Shown here: positions 32,142 through 42,574 of the stretch, in pieces
Position numbering within the stretch: the stretch's first letter is position 1
Layout: each line of letters starts with the position of its first letter
Assembly: GCA_012064415.1 (NCBI GenBank)
Contig: SSNU01000051.1
Location: forward strand, 226,461-290,460
Direction: 5' to 3'
DNA: 64,000 nt
Source: Gyrodactylus bullatarudis
Lineage: Eukaryota; Platyhelminthes; Monogenea; Gyrodactylidea; Gyrodactylidae
Position numbers and translations under genes: made by a program
Notes under the pieces: model-generated
What the model saw: only the letters and a program-made list of their open reading frames with translations
Database searches by the model: none
Told to the model about the DNA's origin: nothing

Positions 32142-33842
32142 GAAACAACCAAAATCTGTCCTGTATTTTCCCGGCAGTAATCCAGTCTAGATGCAAGTCT
32201 CCCTTGAACTTTGGATTAATTTCAGCTGAGGAATAACAAAATAGAAAGCTTTGTGAAACAACCACCACCACCCCCTATACATTCCATTATTTCAATTTTT
32301 TACACACACACAGACACACAAAAAAAGTGCCTTATCCCATCATCGCTCCCATTCCCTGTTTCACTCAGTCTCAGTGTAAACACGGTCCCAACCCCACAAG
32401 AATTGCTTCAAAAATTTAGCGCCGTATGCTCCCAGAAAGCCTGAAAATAAGTTCCTTTATTGAATAATCTCATTTAGCTCATTTATTGATTTTTTTAATT
32501 TAAAGAAAATCAAAACATGTTCTATTTTATTATTAATCTTCTCATGACCCCCCCCCCCCAGATAACTCTACTGTATTATTATTAATTTCAATATCCCATT
32601 TGAATGCATGTCGACTTTGCATTCTACTCATTTCTTTATCGCTTGTCTTCTATAAAAGGTGTGCTCACTATTTTGTATCACATAGGAAAGGTGTTTCATT
32701 TCTTTGAACGCTTCACAGTCAAAGGTCTGTAAAGAGAGTCTGTAATCTCTTCTTTTCCTTCTCCCCTGGACATCTAGAACCTTTTTATGTATGTTAGATA
32801 TGTATTTTATTACAAAAGCTATATGAGCCTATATTTATTTGATAACAAAAATTTATAAATCATGCTACAGAAAAGCCATCTCAAAAAAATATCGTTATTA
32901 CACACAAACATGAGAAAAAAGAGTGAATATTAATAATAATACCCCGACCAATAATTTAATAACTTGTGAATTCCTCTCTGACAAAATATTGCCTGAAAAA
33001 TTGCCCCACCCCTCTATTTCTACTGACGACCCAAATACATGAGAATTGAACGTTTTTTTTGATGAAAAAATATATTAATTTTAAAAAGAAGCATTTTCTT
33101 TGAATTTGAATCATCAGCTAAATACTCTTCCCTTGCAACCAACCTCTAGTCTTCTGATGTAATCTACGCGGGAGTTACAATGGATAAAGCCTATCTTTTA
33201 AGCAGTCATTCATACAATATATCATGGCTATCAAGAATCTCTAGGCATCTTCTTGTTTAACCCCGGTACAAGTCTGTCTTCATCTCGACTGAATAAGAAA
33301 GTTTTAGATTTAACTACGTCTCCCTGGGTTGGTCTTGAAATGGTTGGGAACCTCACTCATCATGTTGGATGTAGAGATCAAATCTCAAGAAACCTTCCTA
33401 CGTCCACACACGATCATTCATCAAAAAAAATGTTGGGTTTGATCTTGATCGTATCCTGGTGAAGCGTAACCCAATAACAGTTATTGAATAAAGTTCTTAC
33501 CAAATTCAGCGTAGTATTCGCAGTATTCGTAGTATTTTAATCTCAATGAATTGTAATATGGATTATTTTATCGTAAGAGTCAAAATTTAGCTTCATTCAA
33601 TTGGATAGTTCCTTTGAGCGAATCAAAATTGAGTAAATTTTTTCTGACACAGCCCTCAGACAAAAAGATACTTTCAAGAATGCCAATTAATCAGAACAAT
33701 TCTCTTTGAATTGTAATACAATAACTATCAAGAAGAGAGCTCAATTCTTGTCACTAACCTTATTGGTTCTTTCTCTGGAAGAACACTAAAGCCTGTTGAT
33801 TACAGAAAAATTAGCTTTCGTTAGTATTCTTATCAGAAGAAA
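32142..33842 (+). other. 3' UTR of the zinc-finger gene and intergenic
   Basis: Contains a C homopolymer near 32548-32560, AT-rich stretches and candidate AATAAA sites; no further coding exon is supported. The open frame at 33253-33462 has no recognisable content. Confidence 0.45.
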
Positions 33843-34313
33843 ATGTTGCCAAAACCACTGACAATAATAACCCTATTGATTGTAGCCACCTCAATCTACA
33901 TCATTAGAGGTTTAGAATTAAATCCCCTGGACTGTTACATAATGACGGTAATAGCAAATCAACCAACTTGTCATGATGACAATGAATGCTTAGTAAAACT
34001 ATTGAAGGATGACCTAGTACCGTGCTTGGACATGTGCCAAGATTCCTGTTTGAAGCAGGCCATGCTCTCTGTGGGTATGTTGGCGAGGACCAGTGGGGAA
34101 GTGGACACGATGATGAGGAGAGTTATAGACGACTGCAAAGAGGACGAAGTCAAAAGACAAACTGAAGATGTAAGAAAATTTCTTGAAGAACTCTAGAAAG
34201 AATAAACTCTCGTTTCTATTACACACTAAATGCCTGACCTTTGTTGTTAATTTCAGATTGTTCCAGTCTCGGTTATGATTGACGAAGAAAGTGAAATTTC
34301 AGAACCGTCTTAA
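33843..34313 (+). CDS. small secreted Cys-rich protein, 127 residues
   Basis: Two exons, 33843-34169 and 34257-34313, join in phase 0 (GAT|GTAAGA ... TTTCAG|ATT). Residues 1-23 form a hydrophobic signal peptide (TIITLLIVATSIYII). The mature part has seven cysteines (31, 43, 49, 61, 65, 69, 98), including a CxxxCxxxC cluster, and an acidic tail. It is probably secreted or luminal; the function is unknown. If the 87-bp intron is retained, the frame ends at 34196 with a different C terminus (VRKFLEEL), so two isoforms are possible. AATAAA at 34349-34354 lies close behind the spliced stop. Confidence 0.65.
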
Positions 34314-34348
34314 ACTTAAACCACTCGCGACATGTTTCATCCTCACAA

Positions 34349-34354
34349 AATAAA
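34349..34354 (+). promoter_or_regulatory. polyadenylation signal AATAAA
   Basis: Canonical hexamer 36 bp after the stop of the secreted Cys-rich gene, consistent with the two-exon model. Confidence 0.5.
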
Positions 34355-34916
34355 TTTACCATTCTGAATGAAATTGTAATCCCAAGCAGTTTCTGTAGTG
34401 TCTTCTCAATGAAAAATATTACAATTCTCTACATTTTTCAATGAATTATTTTATTCTTTTACAAACTTAAAAGTAAAACCCCTCATATTCAATACATCTT
34501 TCTCCAGTGTTATTTTGATGGTTAAGTTAAAGGGAACAGGATTAGAGAGTTCATTGTACCCGGTGAGGGTGGGTTCGAACCTAGGTGACACTAAAAATGA
34601 AATGTACAAGACTTCTAATAAGTGACAAGATTAAATGTTGAACATTTATCACAAAAAAAAACTACTCACTAGTAGATTTCTCGATTCTTCATCACAAAAT
34701 ATTTTATCGGCCTCTAATATACTCTAGATAATGAAAGCTACCTCCAAAGGGATCAATAATATAACCTTATTACAAATAAGTTATTAGTTAATAGGTGAAA
34801 AAATCAAGGGGCTATTCAAGCGTAGAGTCATCATTCAGACAGCTTTCTTCATATATTATTTGTTCAAATTGATAACATCCGGAAATCGATACGAAATTTT
34901 CTTGTGTAAATCATCA

Positions 34917-35096
34917 ATGACCAAAAGTAAACAAAGTCATGTTTTGTTATTGCCTGATTGGTCAGATGTTTTGCAGAGCCATGAATTGTTCAATGATGAT
35001 TCAGTTATCAATGATAACTTATCATGGACAAAAATGAAATCCCTAATTCATGACATAGAAGCAGTTTTATTTTTGAAAAATTATTTGATAAAATAA
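34917..35096 (+). CDS. possible 59-residue protein, unknown
   Basis: The frame starting MTKSKQSHVLL has biased but plausible composition (LLLPDWSDVLQ, NLSWTKMKSLIHDIEAVL) and AATAAA follows the stop at once. There is no recognised domain, and the length is within chance for an AT-rich region. It may be a final exon or spurious. It converges on the synaptogyrin gene. Confidence 0.3.
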   Translation: MTKSKQSHVLLLPDWSDVLQSHELFNDDSVINDNLSWTKMKSLIHDIEAVLFLKNYLIK

Positions 35097-35253
35097 ATAA
35101 AATTTTTCTTTTTTGTAATTGATTTCACTGTAACATTGATATAACATATCGTTTATAATTTGGTATGGATATAAATTGGTACTTTAATTTATATTCGTAT
35201 AGGTTTCAATGAAAAAAAGGTTTGTTGTTCTTGTGAATTTTGATTAGCATCAC

Positions 35254-35895
35254 TCATTTATCATCGTAGGGGAGATTATCGTGCCTCTGCTCGGATCCGA
35301 TAATTCCGTCAATGTCATCAGTGAAACCGGGATAGGAGGACCCGCCTGGATCGACATAGTTACTCTGATTGAAGGGCTGTGGATTATTCATTGATGCTGG
35401 ATTGTTGTTGGAGGGTAAAATGAATGGATCTGTAGCACGCATCTCCTGAAATGCCAATAGAGTTGAAATGACCCAGGCGAGCATTGTGAAAAAGGTGAAC
35501 GCAATGGCTGTACGCGGAGCATCGAAACTGGGATATGAACTAGTTGTCCACTTGTTGGTCATTACACAAAAGAGAATAAAATCAATGAAAGCGACACATG
35601 CGGAAATTAGCAAGTCTAATTTCAGGACTTTATCCTGATGTCCGAATTGTTTGGAGAGGAAGAAATCATAAACGATGAATAGGATGGCGAGAAAGATGGT
35701 GATAATCTTGAAAAATACTTGGAAATTACATGTAGATGGAGTGTTGGCAAAGAGACATTCATTTAGAATGTATGAAGAGTTAACAGCAGCCAATACAACC
35801 ACTGATAATACAAGAATGGCCACTTTAACAATATTCCTTGGTTTCTTTCCCGTTTCGAGTAGGTGGTTTATGTCTAAATTTCTAATATAATCCAT
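35254..35895 (-). CDS. Syngr: synaptogyrin, four-span MARVEL-domain vesicle protein
   Basis: 213 residues from the ATG at 35895 (MDYIRNLDINHLLETGKK); a longer upstream frame exists, but this start matches the short cytoplasmic N terminus of the family. Four membrane spans lie near residues 22-44, 62-80, 93-113 and 127-149. The first luminal loop has two cysteines (ECLFANTPSTCNF) as in synaptogyrins, and the segment before span 4 reads FDAPRTAIAFTFF with FCVMTNKW before it, both family hallmarks. The C-terminal tail is cytoplasmic with N/P-rich and tyrosine-containing sequence. In animals it resides in synaptic and other small vesicles and influences exocytosis. No intron is apparent. Confidence 0.8.
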   Translation of the reverse strand: MDYIRNLDINHLLETGKKPRNIVKVAILVLSVVVLAAVNSSYILNECLFANTPSTCNFQVFFKIITIFLAILFIVYDFFLSKQFGHQDKVLKLDLLISACVAFIDFILFCVMTNKWTTSSYPSFDAPRTAIAFTFFTMLAWVISTLLAFQEMRATDPFILPSNNNPASMNNPQPFNQSNYVDPGGSSYPGFTDDIDGIIGSEQRHDNLPYDDK

Positions 35896-36226
35896 ATTTT
35901 TTCTGTCAGGAAGGAGAATAAAAGCGGAAATGGGAAAATCTTTACGGGTAATAGTTTTAACCGAATTCTCGAAAATATTAAAACAAACTATCAATGTTGA
36001 TAATTTGATTTTGTTCATTTGATGAAGCATAAATATGTATTTTTTCAAATCTCATTCTTATTAACAAACAGTTCTTAATAAACTAGTCTAGCTGCTAGAC
36101 TCTAGCAGTCTTGCTATATTTATCTAGTAGATTCGTAAAAGAGGATTTTAGCTATTGAAAAATATATATTAAAAAAATAATTAAATTATTCTTGAAAACA
36201 CATAAAAGCATTCTTGTCGACGACAA

Positions 36227-37419
36227 TTATTTACAAAGATCTAGGTAGATAAGAGCATGATCACTGGCAAATCCATTCCATCCATGATCGTGATTGAATA
36301 TGAATGGATGTTGAATCGACTTGTAGACTACACCGGAAGAGTTTTTATAATTCTTTCCAAGACCGTCACTCAACCAACAATTGTCGTATTCACCTCCCTT
36401 TCTGCTCTCATTCAATAGTGCACTAATACTTGTCTTTTGCTCTTTGAAAATGGGGAAGAAATTCGATTCTCTGATACAGTCGAATGCTGTAAAGTAAAAT
36501 ATTTCAATTTTTAGAGATTAATTAGTCAACGTTGAACCCACCCTCATTCGAACTGGCAGCGTTAAAATCTCCTATTAAAATGACGCAGGGATCTTGGTCT
36601 AAAAAGAAAAGCAGTTTCAGTTTAATTCAACAATATGTAGAAAAAAATTTTAGAAATACTTTTGAAAGATCCAACGGCAGCTTTGGCCAACAGGCCCAGT
36701 GTGTTGATTTCCTCTTTTGTCTTGGTTAAATTTGATTCCACTGTTGACATGCTAGGTGCTTTTAAATGTACCGACATGATAAGCATAGTCTTGTCGAAAA
36801 CCTTCACTTCGACCATGAATGGTGCCCTACTAAAGGATTTAACTTCTTCATTAAAGACAGCACTCTTCTTCACTCGTATGCCTGAATAGTTTTTGTACAA
36901 GACTCCAGCATACTCCATGCCCTGGAACATTTTCCCAACATTCTCCTCCGAAACAATACAATCCCATTTGAAGTTATTGAATACAGTCAACGTTCTAATG
37001 TAATTGTTCTGAGATTCGTTAAGTTCATTAATAATTATCTCTAGGGACTCGGGCGATTTTATCTCCTGTAAAAATACAAGGTCAGCATTTGATAAGAGAA
37101 TGGTTGAGACAATCGCTTCGAGGTAGCCGGGATGGGATAGTTTTGTTGTTGATAATCGTTCCAAATTCCAGGATGCAATACGAAGAGTGTCATAGTCCTT
37201 TGGAATTATTTCATGACTTAATTCTCGATTAGCCCAATTTTTGACAGGCTCCAGATTCAAAAGAAAATCTACCAGGCTGTCTGAGAGACGTTTTTCTGTT
37301 TTTACAATTGTCTTATAGATAATCTGTGGATCCTTTGCAATGTACTTGTATACTACAGAAGTTTCCTTTGAAACTTGGTTTTGTTGAGCAGAATTTTTCA
37401 CTCTTATACAATTACCCAT
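36227..37419 (-). CDS. EEPD1: EEPD1-like endonuclease/exonuclease/phosphatase-fold protein
   Basis: Exons 37419-36660, 36598-36542 and 36486-36227 join in frame (1077 nt, 358 residues) with introns of 61 and 55 bp. The fold's motifs are RIASWNLERLS (Asn), DLVFLQEI (Glu), MSVHLKA, ILIGDFNAASS (Asp, Asn) and the terminal SDHALIYL (Asp-His), i.e. a full DNase I-type catalytic set. MGNC at the N terminus is a myristoylation/palmitoylation signal, as in human EEPD1, so membrane anchoring is likely. EEPD1 is a 5'-end-processing nuclease also implicated at the plasma membrane. The helix-hairpin-helix region of the vertebrate protein is not visible, and the protein is about 200 residues shorter; another member of the superfamily is possible. 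Confidence 0.75.
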
Positions 37420-37586
37420 AATTTAGGTGCATTTATTTTATATTAAGTATTAATTATATTATAAACTTGATGAAATATTTTAAAAATTTTCAAATTAGTA
37501 AATTATTTAAAAGCACAGTCTTTTTAAACAACAATAGGAAAGCTTGTGAAAGTTTGTGTTTAGATCAAATCATTATTTTGATTATC
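37420..37586. promoter_or_regulatory. short divergent promoter between EEPD1-like and prohibitin genes
   Basis: Only 167 bp separate the two start codons. The interval is AT-rich with no clear TATA box fixed. Both promoters must lie within it or within the genes. Confidence 0.45.
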
Positions 37587-38451
37587 ATGAACCAGCAGGC
37601 AATAAACAAGTTATTATCCAATTTATCAAAAGTTGGCGTCGGACTCTTCGCTGCCGGGAGTGTTCTTCCCATGATCTTGTATAACGGTAATAAAATTATC
37701 ATTTTATGTTATTTTTATAGTTGATGGAGGTCATCGTGCTGTTATTTTTGATCGGTTCCAAGGTGTTAAAGAATCAATTGTTGGCGAAGGTACTCACTTT
37801 CTCATCCCATGGGTACAGAAACCAATCGTCTTTGAGATTCGTTCAAGACCGAGGAATGTTCCTGTTGTTACTGGTACCAAAGATCTTCAAACTGTCAGTC
37901 TTACGCTAAGAATCCTCTTCAGACCTCAGAGTGAACTCTTACCAAAAATTTACAATAATTTGGGAATTGATTACGACGAACGTGTCCTACCATCCATTAC
38001 AAATGAAGTTCTCAAAGGTGTCATTGCCCAGTTCGACGCATCCGAATTAATCACACAGAGGGCTCTTGTTAGCCAAAAAGTCAATGAGGAACTCAAGGAT
38101 AGAGCTGCCTCATTTGGTCTATTACTTGATGACATTGCTATAACTGCCATTAGTTTTGGAGCTGAATTTTCTGCTGCTGTCGAAGCTAAACAAGTCGCTC
38201 AGCAGGATGCCGAAAGAGCCAGATTTCTTGTCGAAAAGGCAGAGCAACAGAGACAGGCAACTGTCATTAGTGCAGAGGGTGATAGTCAAGCAGCTACTCT
38301 AATCGCCAAGGCTCTGGCTGCTTCCGGGGATGGTCTTGTTGAGTTGAGAAGAATTGAAGCTGCCGAAGATATCGCCTACCAGTTGGCCAAAAATAGAAAT
38401 ATTGTCTATCTTCCAGGCTCACAAAATGCCCTGATCAATCTGAACAATTAA
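37587..38451 (+). CDS. Phb1: prohibitin 1
   Basis: Exons 37587-37686 and 37721-38451 (831 nt, 276 residues) are split by a 34-bp intron. The N-terminal hydrophobic segment [18 protein letters not shown] anchors it in the inner mitochondrial membrane. The SPFH core follows: [45 protein letters not shown] and [12 protein letters not shown] coiled-coil tail ([20 protein letters not shown]) precedes the [11 protein letters not shown] end. Prohibitin 1 assembles with prohibitin 2 into ring scaffolds that support cristae and protease control. Length and order match the animal family closely. Confidence 0.95.
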
Positions 38452-39075
38452 TCTCTGATAGTGTTAGGATTGTGAAATTTTTAAAGAAAACCCCTTTTTT
38501 GTAGAATAAATTCCATTGAAATGTGAAGTTCTAACCTGTTTATCTCTTAGTGTTAAAGTCGCTATGAGAAATAAAGAATTTCGTCTTTAGTTATATAATA
38601 TTGAATATTTCATATTTAATCCTGCTTAATATACTCTCCTAACGATCAAGATTCAGATTAGATATTCACGCAAAATTCCCTCAACAAATATGGAATCAAC
38701 GTGTGAGTATCACTTAGTAACTTGATACTTTTAACCCAGATAATCATAACTTATTAAGAAACTTTTTCATAATCAGATGAATCTATACGTTTTGTGAATC
38801 TTTCAAATAAAAACTTTCCAATCCAAAAGTACCAGCATTGTGCTAAACAATTTAGCCTAAAGTTCAGGCCCTAATAGGGGGTTGGCTCGACTGAAAATTT
38901 GAATAGTTAGTCAATTGATGGATAGTAAGTCAAAATTTAAACAAAAAACAATCATGAACATAATGATAAAATTGTTTAAGTGAGTTTAGCCTAAATAGTT
39001 CAAGTTTTATTTTATTTCATTTATTTTAACGATGCATGCAGTGTGGAGAAAAAAATGAAAGATATCACTGAATTT
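38452..39075. other. 3' UTR of prohibitin and intergenic
   Basis: AATAAA occurs near 38505 and 38567, suitable for prohibitin polyadenylation. The rest is AT-rich without a gene. Confidence 0.4.
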
Positions 39076-39985
39076 TTATCGAATAATCAGTTTGATCAAC
39101 AAAAAGAACTTGTCTATATCTTTGTCCATGCCTGGCCACCACAGTTTCCCTCTCATGCGTTGCTTCATCAATACCATACCTGGATGCCCGAGGTGGGCCT
39201 TATCAAGTAAAGACTGTCTCTCATTGTGAGGGGTGACAAAACGCATGCCTCTCATAAGATCATTGTCTGTAACTTTGTACCTGGTGATTTCGGTAGGTAC
39301 CCTTCTCGGCCATCCTCTTTTGACGTAGGTCTTGACTTTCTCGATTACCGAGTCGGCTTCCGTGCTTATCACGGCTATTACCGGCTTTTGAACTGGTCTG
39401 ACTCCGTCATTTGGCTCACCGCCCCCGAGGCGCGAAATTAGGTCAGGTAAGTGGTTGTCCACCCCTTTTACATGCTCTATACTGTAATCATACTGGGACA
39501 GTTTTAGCTTCCACCTGCTGATCCTGTCCGTCGAGATTTTTGACTCGACACCAGGTTTCATAATAGTAATAATAATATAGTGCACTAGTGTTCCGTTGCT
39601 AATAGACTCGATTAGTCGTCTTAGATCACCTTCAAGTCTGGATGTCCAGTTCCATTCTACCCCTTTTCTGAGGAGATTGTACACAGGGCTTGTCACTATA
39701 GAGAAGGATGGGCAGAACTTCGCATAATGTCTGATTGAGGCTAACAGTACATTAAGATCTTTAGCTGACTGGGGAGATTAGATATTTCTGAACTTTTCAA
39801 TTCGGGACTGGTCCGTTTTCAAACTTCCGTCTTCCCATATGTACTCCAGGTAGTTTACCCTTTTTTGAGCAATCTGGGATTTGCTGTCGTTTATCTTGAG
39901 GTTTTTTAATTTCCTCTTGACCAATTCCAAAGCCTTTTTATGCTCCTCGGGTGTCCGATCAACTGATCAACCATTGGTGGGGGTT
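39076..39985 (-). pseudogene. Ty3/gypsy pol relic (RT, RNase H, integrase zinc finger)
   Basis: On the minus strand: PEEHKKALELVKRKLKNLKI and VNYLEYIWEDGSLKTD (end of reverse transcriptase), an in-frame TAA near 39779, then SAKDLNVLLASIRHYAKF, TSPVYNLLRKGVEWNW, a deletion, and SRWKLKLSQYDYSIEHVKG (RNase H tether), ending in AHLGHPGMVLMKQRMRGKLWWPGM (integrase H2C2 finger, split here by description only). The internal stop and missing RNase H core make it dead. Same family as 2280-2960. Confidence 0.8.
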
Positions 39986-40623
39986 TTACCTGCCCACGCT
40001 GTCTGAAATTCTCAGAGGCAGCCCAAACTCCTAGAATTACTGGTGGAACTGAAAAAGATCCCTTTTATAGCTGGAGATGCACAAAATGTTCTTTTCGAGA
40101 GACTATATCAAAGGGCACGTTTTTCTGCTATCTCAATATGAAAAACAAGTAAATTTTTATTTTCATTACAGATTTCAGATTAACAATTGCAACCATAACC
40201 ACCATGATTTTCTTTTGGGCCGACAATTGGACCCAACAAGACATTATGGAATCATGCCAGTTAACAGCCTCAGGCGAGTATGAGGACTCTGACGAATAGA
40301 CCTTCGGGTCTGATGAGGAAGTATAGTTGGAAAAGCCTCCCTTTAAAACACAGTGCAAGTATGGCAAAAGAATCATTGGGCCATGGGTCTTAGCCATGAT
40401 AGACGAAAAGGGTCAGTTTCGCATGTTCGTTGTTAGATGCAGGAACGCAGAGACCCTACTGCTAATAGTCATGAAGCACATTGCACCGGGATCGGTCATC
40501 GTGTCAGACAACTTTTCTGCCTATCTCTGTATCCCTAATCTCATAGGGTTCGATTATGCCCATATAATTATGGATCAATCGGTTGAATTCTACACTCACT
40601 TACTTATCAACTTATTGCTTTGA
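39985..40623 (+). pseudogene. Merlin/ISXO2-type transposase relic
   Basis: From about 39988 the frame reads TCPRCLKFSEAA...WRCTKCSFRETISKGTFF, a zinc ribbon typical of the N terminus of Merlin (IS1016/ISXO2-like) transposases. After a frame disruption comes FFWADNWTQQDIM. At 40327-40600 the catalytic part reads GKRIIGPWVLAMIDEKGQ (first Asp), VVRCRNAETLLLIV and HIAPGSVIVSDNFSAY (second Asp). In-frame stops near 40298 and the missing final Glu region show decay. It begins within a few bases of the gypsy relic on the other strand. Confidence 0.75.
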
Positions 40624-42574
40624 ATTTGAAATACTATTATCTCGTGAAAAAAAACAAAGATACCTTCAAGTATAATAGGTATTAATTATTAATTTATAAA
40701 AGAAATATTCAAATATGAATATTCAAATCACTTTTTTTAAATCTGAAAAATAGAAAGGAATGGCGTCACTTCAGAATGAGTCACTATTTTTCAGGTAGTC
40801 TTAAAACTAGTTATTTTTCGTCTCTCTAGTGTAAAATCGAAACATAAGTGGTTAGACAATCTCTAATAGAGATCCAAACCGTAGGCGATCCGTCGACACT
40901 TGCACCTCATAGACTACTATGGAATCATTATTTTCCTATACTTTTGAGTTCTTCATCTATGTAGATTCTAGATTGTAGAAATTAGGTCTTTATAAAGTAA
41001 CGAGACATTCTACATGCGAAATCGATTGGTTACAAAACCTTGAATGAGCTTTGTAAATTGTAAGAAGAGACACAGATTTCATTCATGATTTCTCTATCAT
41101 AGACGCAAATCAATAAAATTAATTCATCCACTTCTAAGCTCATGATTGAAAGGAATGCGCTAAAGAATAGAATAAAAAATGACTAATACTGATTAGTAGC
41201 AGTAGTCTGAACAAACAGTGTTGTATAATTTGCTGCTACAGTGTATAATAATATATTTATAAAGGTATATTGATTAATCGATGAGGTTAACAATGAAACG
41301 CGCATAACCAAGAGTTACTATTGCTATTACTATACAAATATAGAAAGATATACAAGGTCCGTATATTTAGAATGTGCAGACAGCATATCTCTTTAGTCTA
41401 TATATTGTAGTATATATTGTAATAGATAGATTTTGTAGATAGATTCATACATATCACTACTTACCCACACCCAAATAATCACCCCTCTCCTAGGGAAGTT
41501 TTATTCTATTCAGAATTATTATTACATTTCCCCTTCAGTTTTGTATTATAATCATCATCATTATTATTATTATTCACATAGTGAATGAATGAATAAAAAA
41601 TAATACAGTAATAGTGGTAAAATGTATTCTAGCCAATGGAATTCAAGTCGCCTATGATTGGTAAATGAGAATTTTTTTCTGATTTTATCGATCGATAACT
41701 TCGACATTTATTTATTTCTTTACTTTTCTTCTAAAAATAAATATCTTTTTAATGCTTGACTAATTTTTATGTTCTATCGATGGGGTTTTCATGCAACTCT
41801 TGATTTTTATTGTTTTTTTTCAGTCTCTCTGATAAAGCCATATATTCTCTTAGCTTTTAGGGTTAGTGTCTCACCTCCGAATTCAATAAATCGAGAAACT
41901 AAAAGGCTGAATTTTTGATTGATTAATCAATTAGAAAAACGCAAGCAATCTCTGTCGACACGCACACTAAAGAAAGAAAAAGGGCTTTTTAATAAAAAAT
42001 ATTTATAATATTTTGGTATTTTCAAACATTTTTTTTCTTTGACAATAATTGTAATAAATAATATCTCAAATGATAATAATAATGATATTTTATGCAATAA
42101 TATTAATTGAAAATTTGATGCTCGCTGGGATGTTGGTGGTGGGAGTGTGTATAAATGTTAAAAGGGTGTGTGGTAGAACACTATTATGAAGTGAGACTAA
42201 TCAAATCAAGGGGGGGGGGAATTCTGTATTTATGCACAAACATGTGTATTTATTATATAGATTGTAATAATTACTATTGCAAGTTTACATATTTATATAT
42301 AGATGGTTGTGTTAAAAATGTATGAATGGGGGTTGAGAACATGATCGACTGAGAACAACATCAGATCATCACCAAGTGAACACTGAGATAATGACACAGT
42401 GATAATAATTCGAGAATAGTAGAAAAATGTAGTGTTAATTTTGATAGGAATAAATGTATAAAAAATCTGATATCTCTGAATGAAAAAAATGAATCAATCA
42501 AGGTTATGTTGTTACATAGGTGAGATCATTGTACAATGCTTTGGGAGGAGGAGGGGTAGGGAGAGACAGGAGCG
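40624..42574. other. AT-rich region, probably the long 3' UTR of spen plus intergenic
   Basis: No coding content on either strand. Features seen are poly-G at about 42209-42218, TAT/ATT simple repeats near 41560 and several TTTATT hexamers that could serve spen polyadenylation on the minus strand. Confidence 0.4.

Noticed and set aside
34555..34590. tRNA box B-like GGGTTCGAACC
   Set aside because: No box A at suitable distance and no cloverleaf stems.
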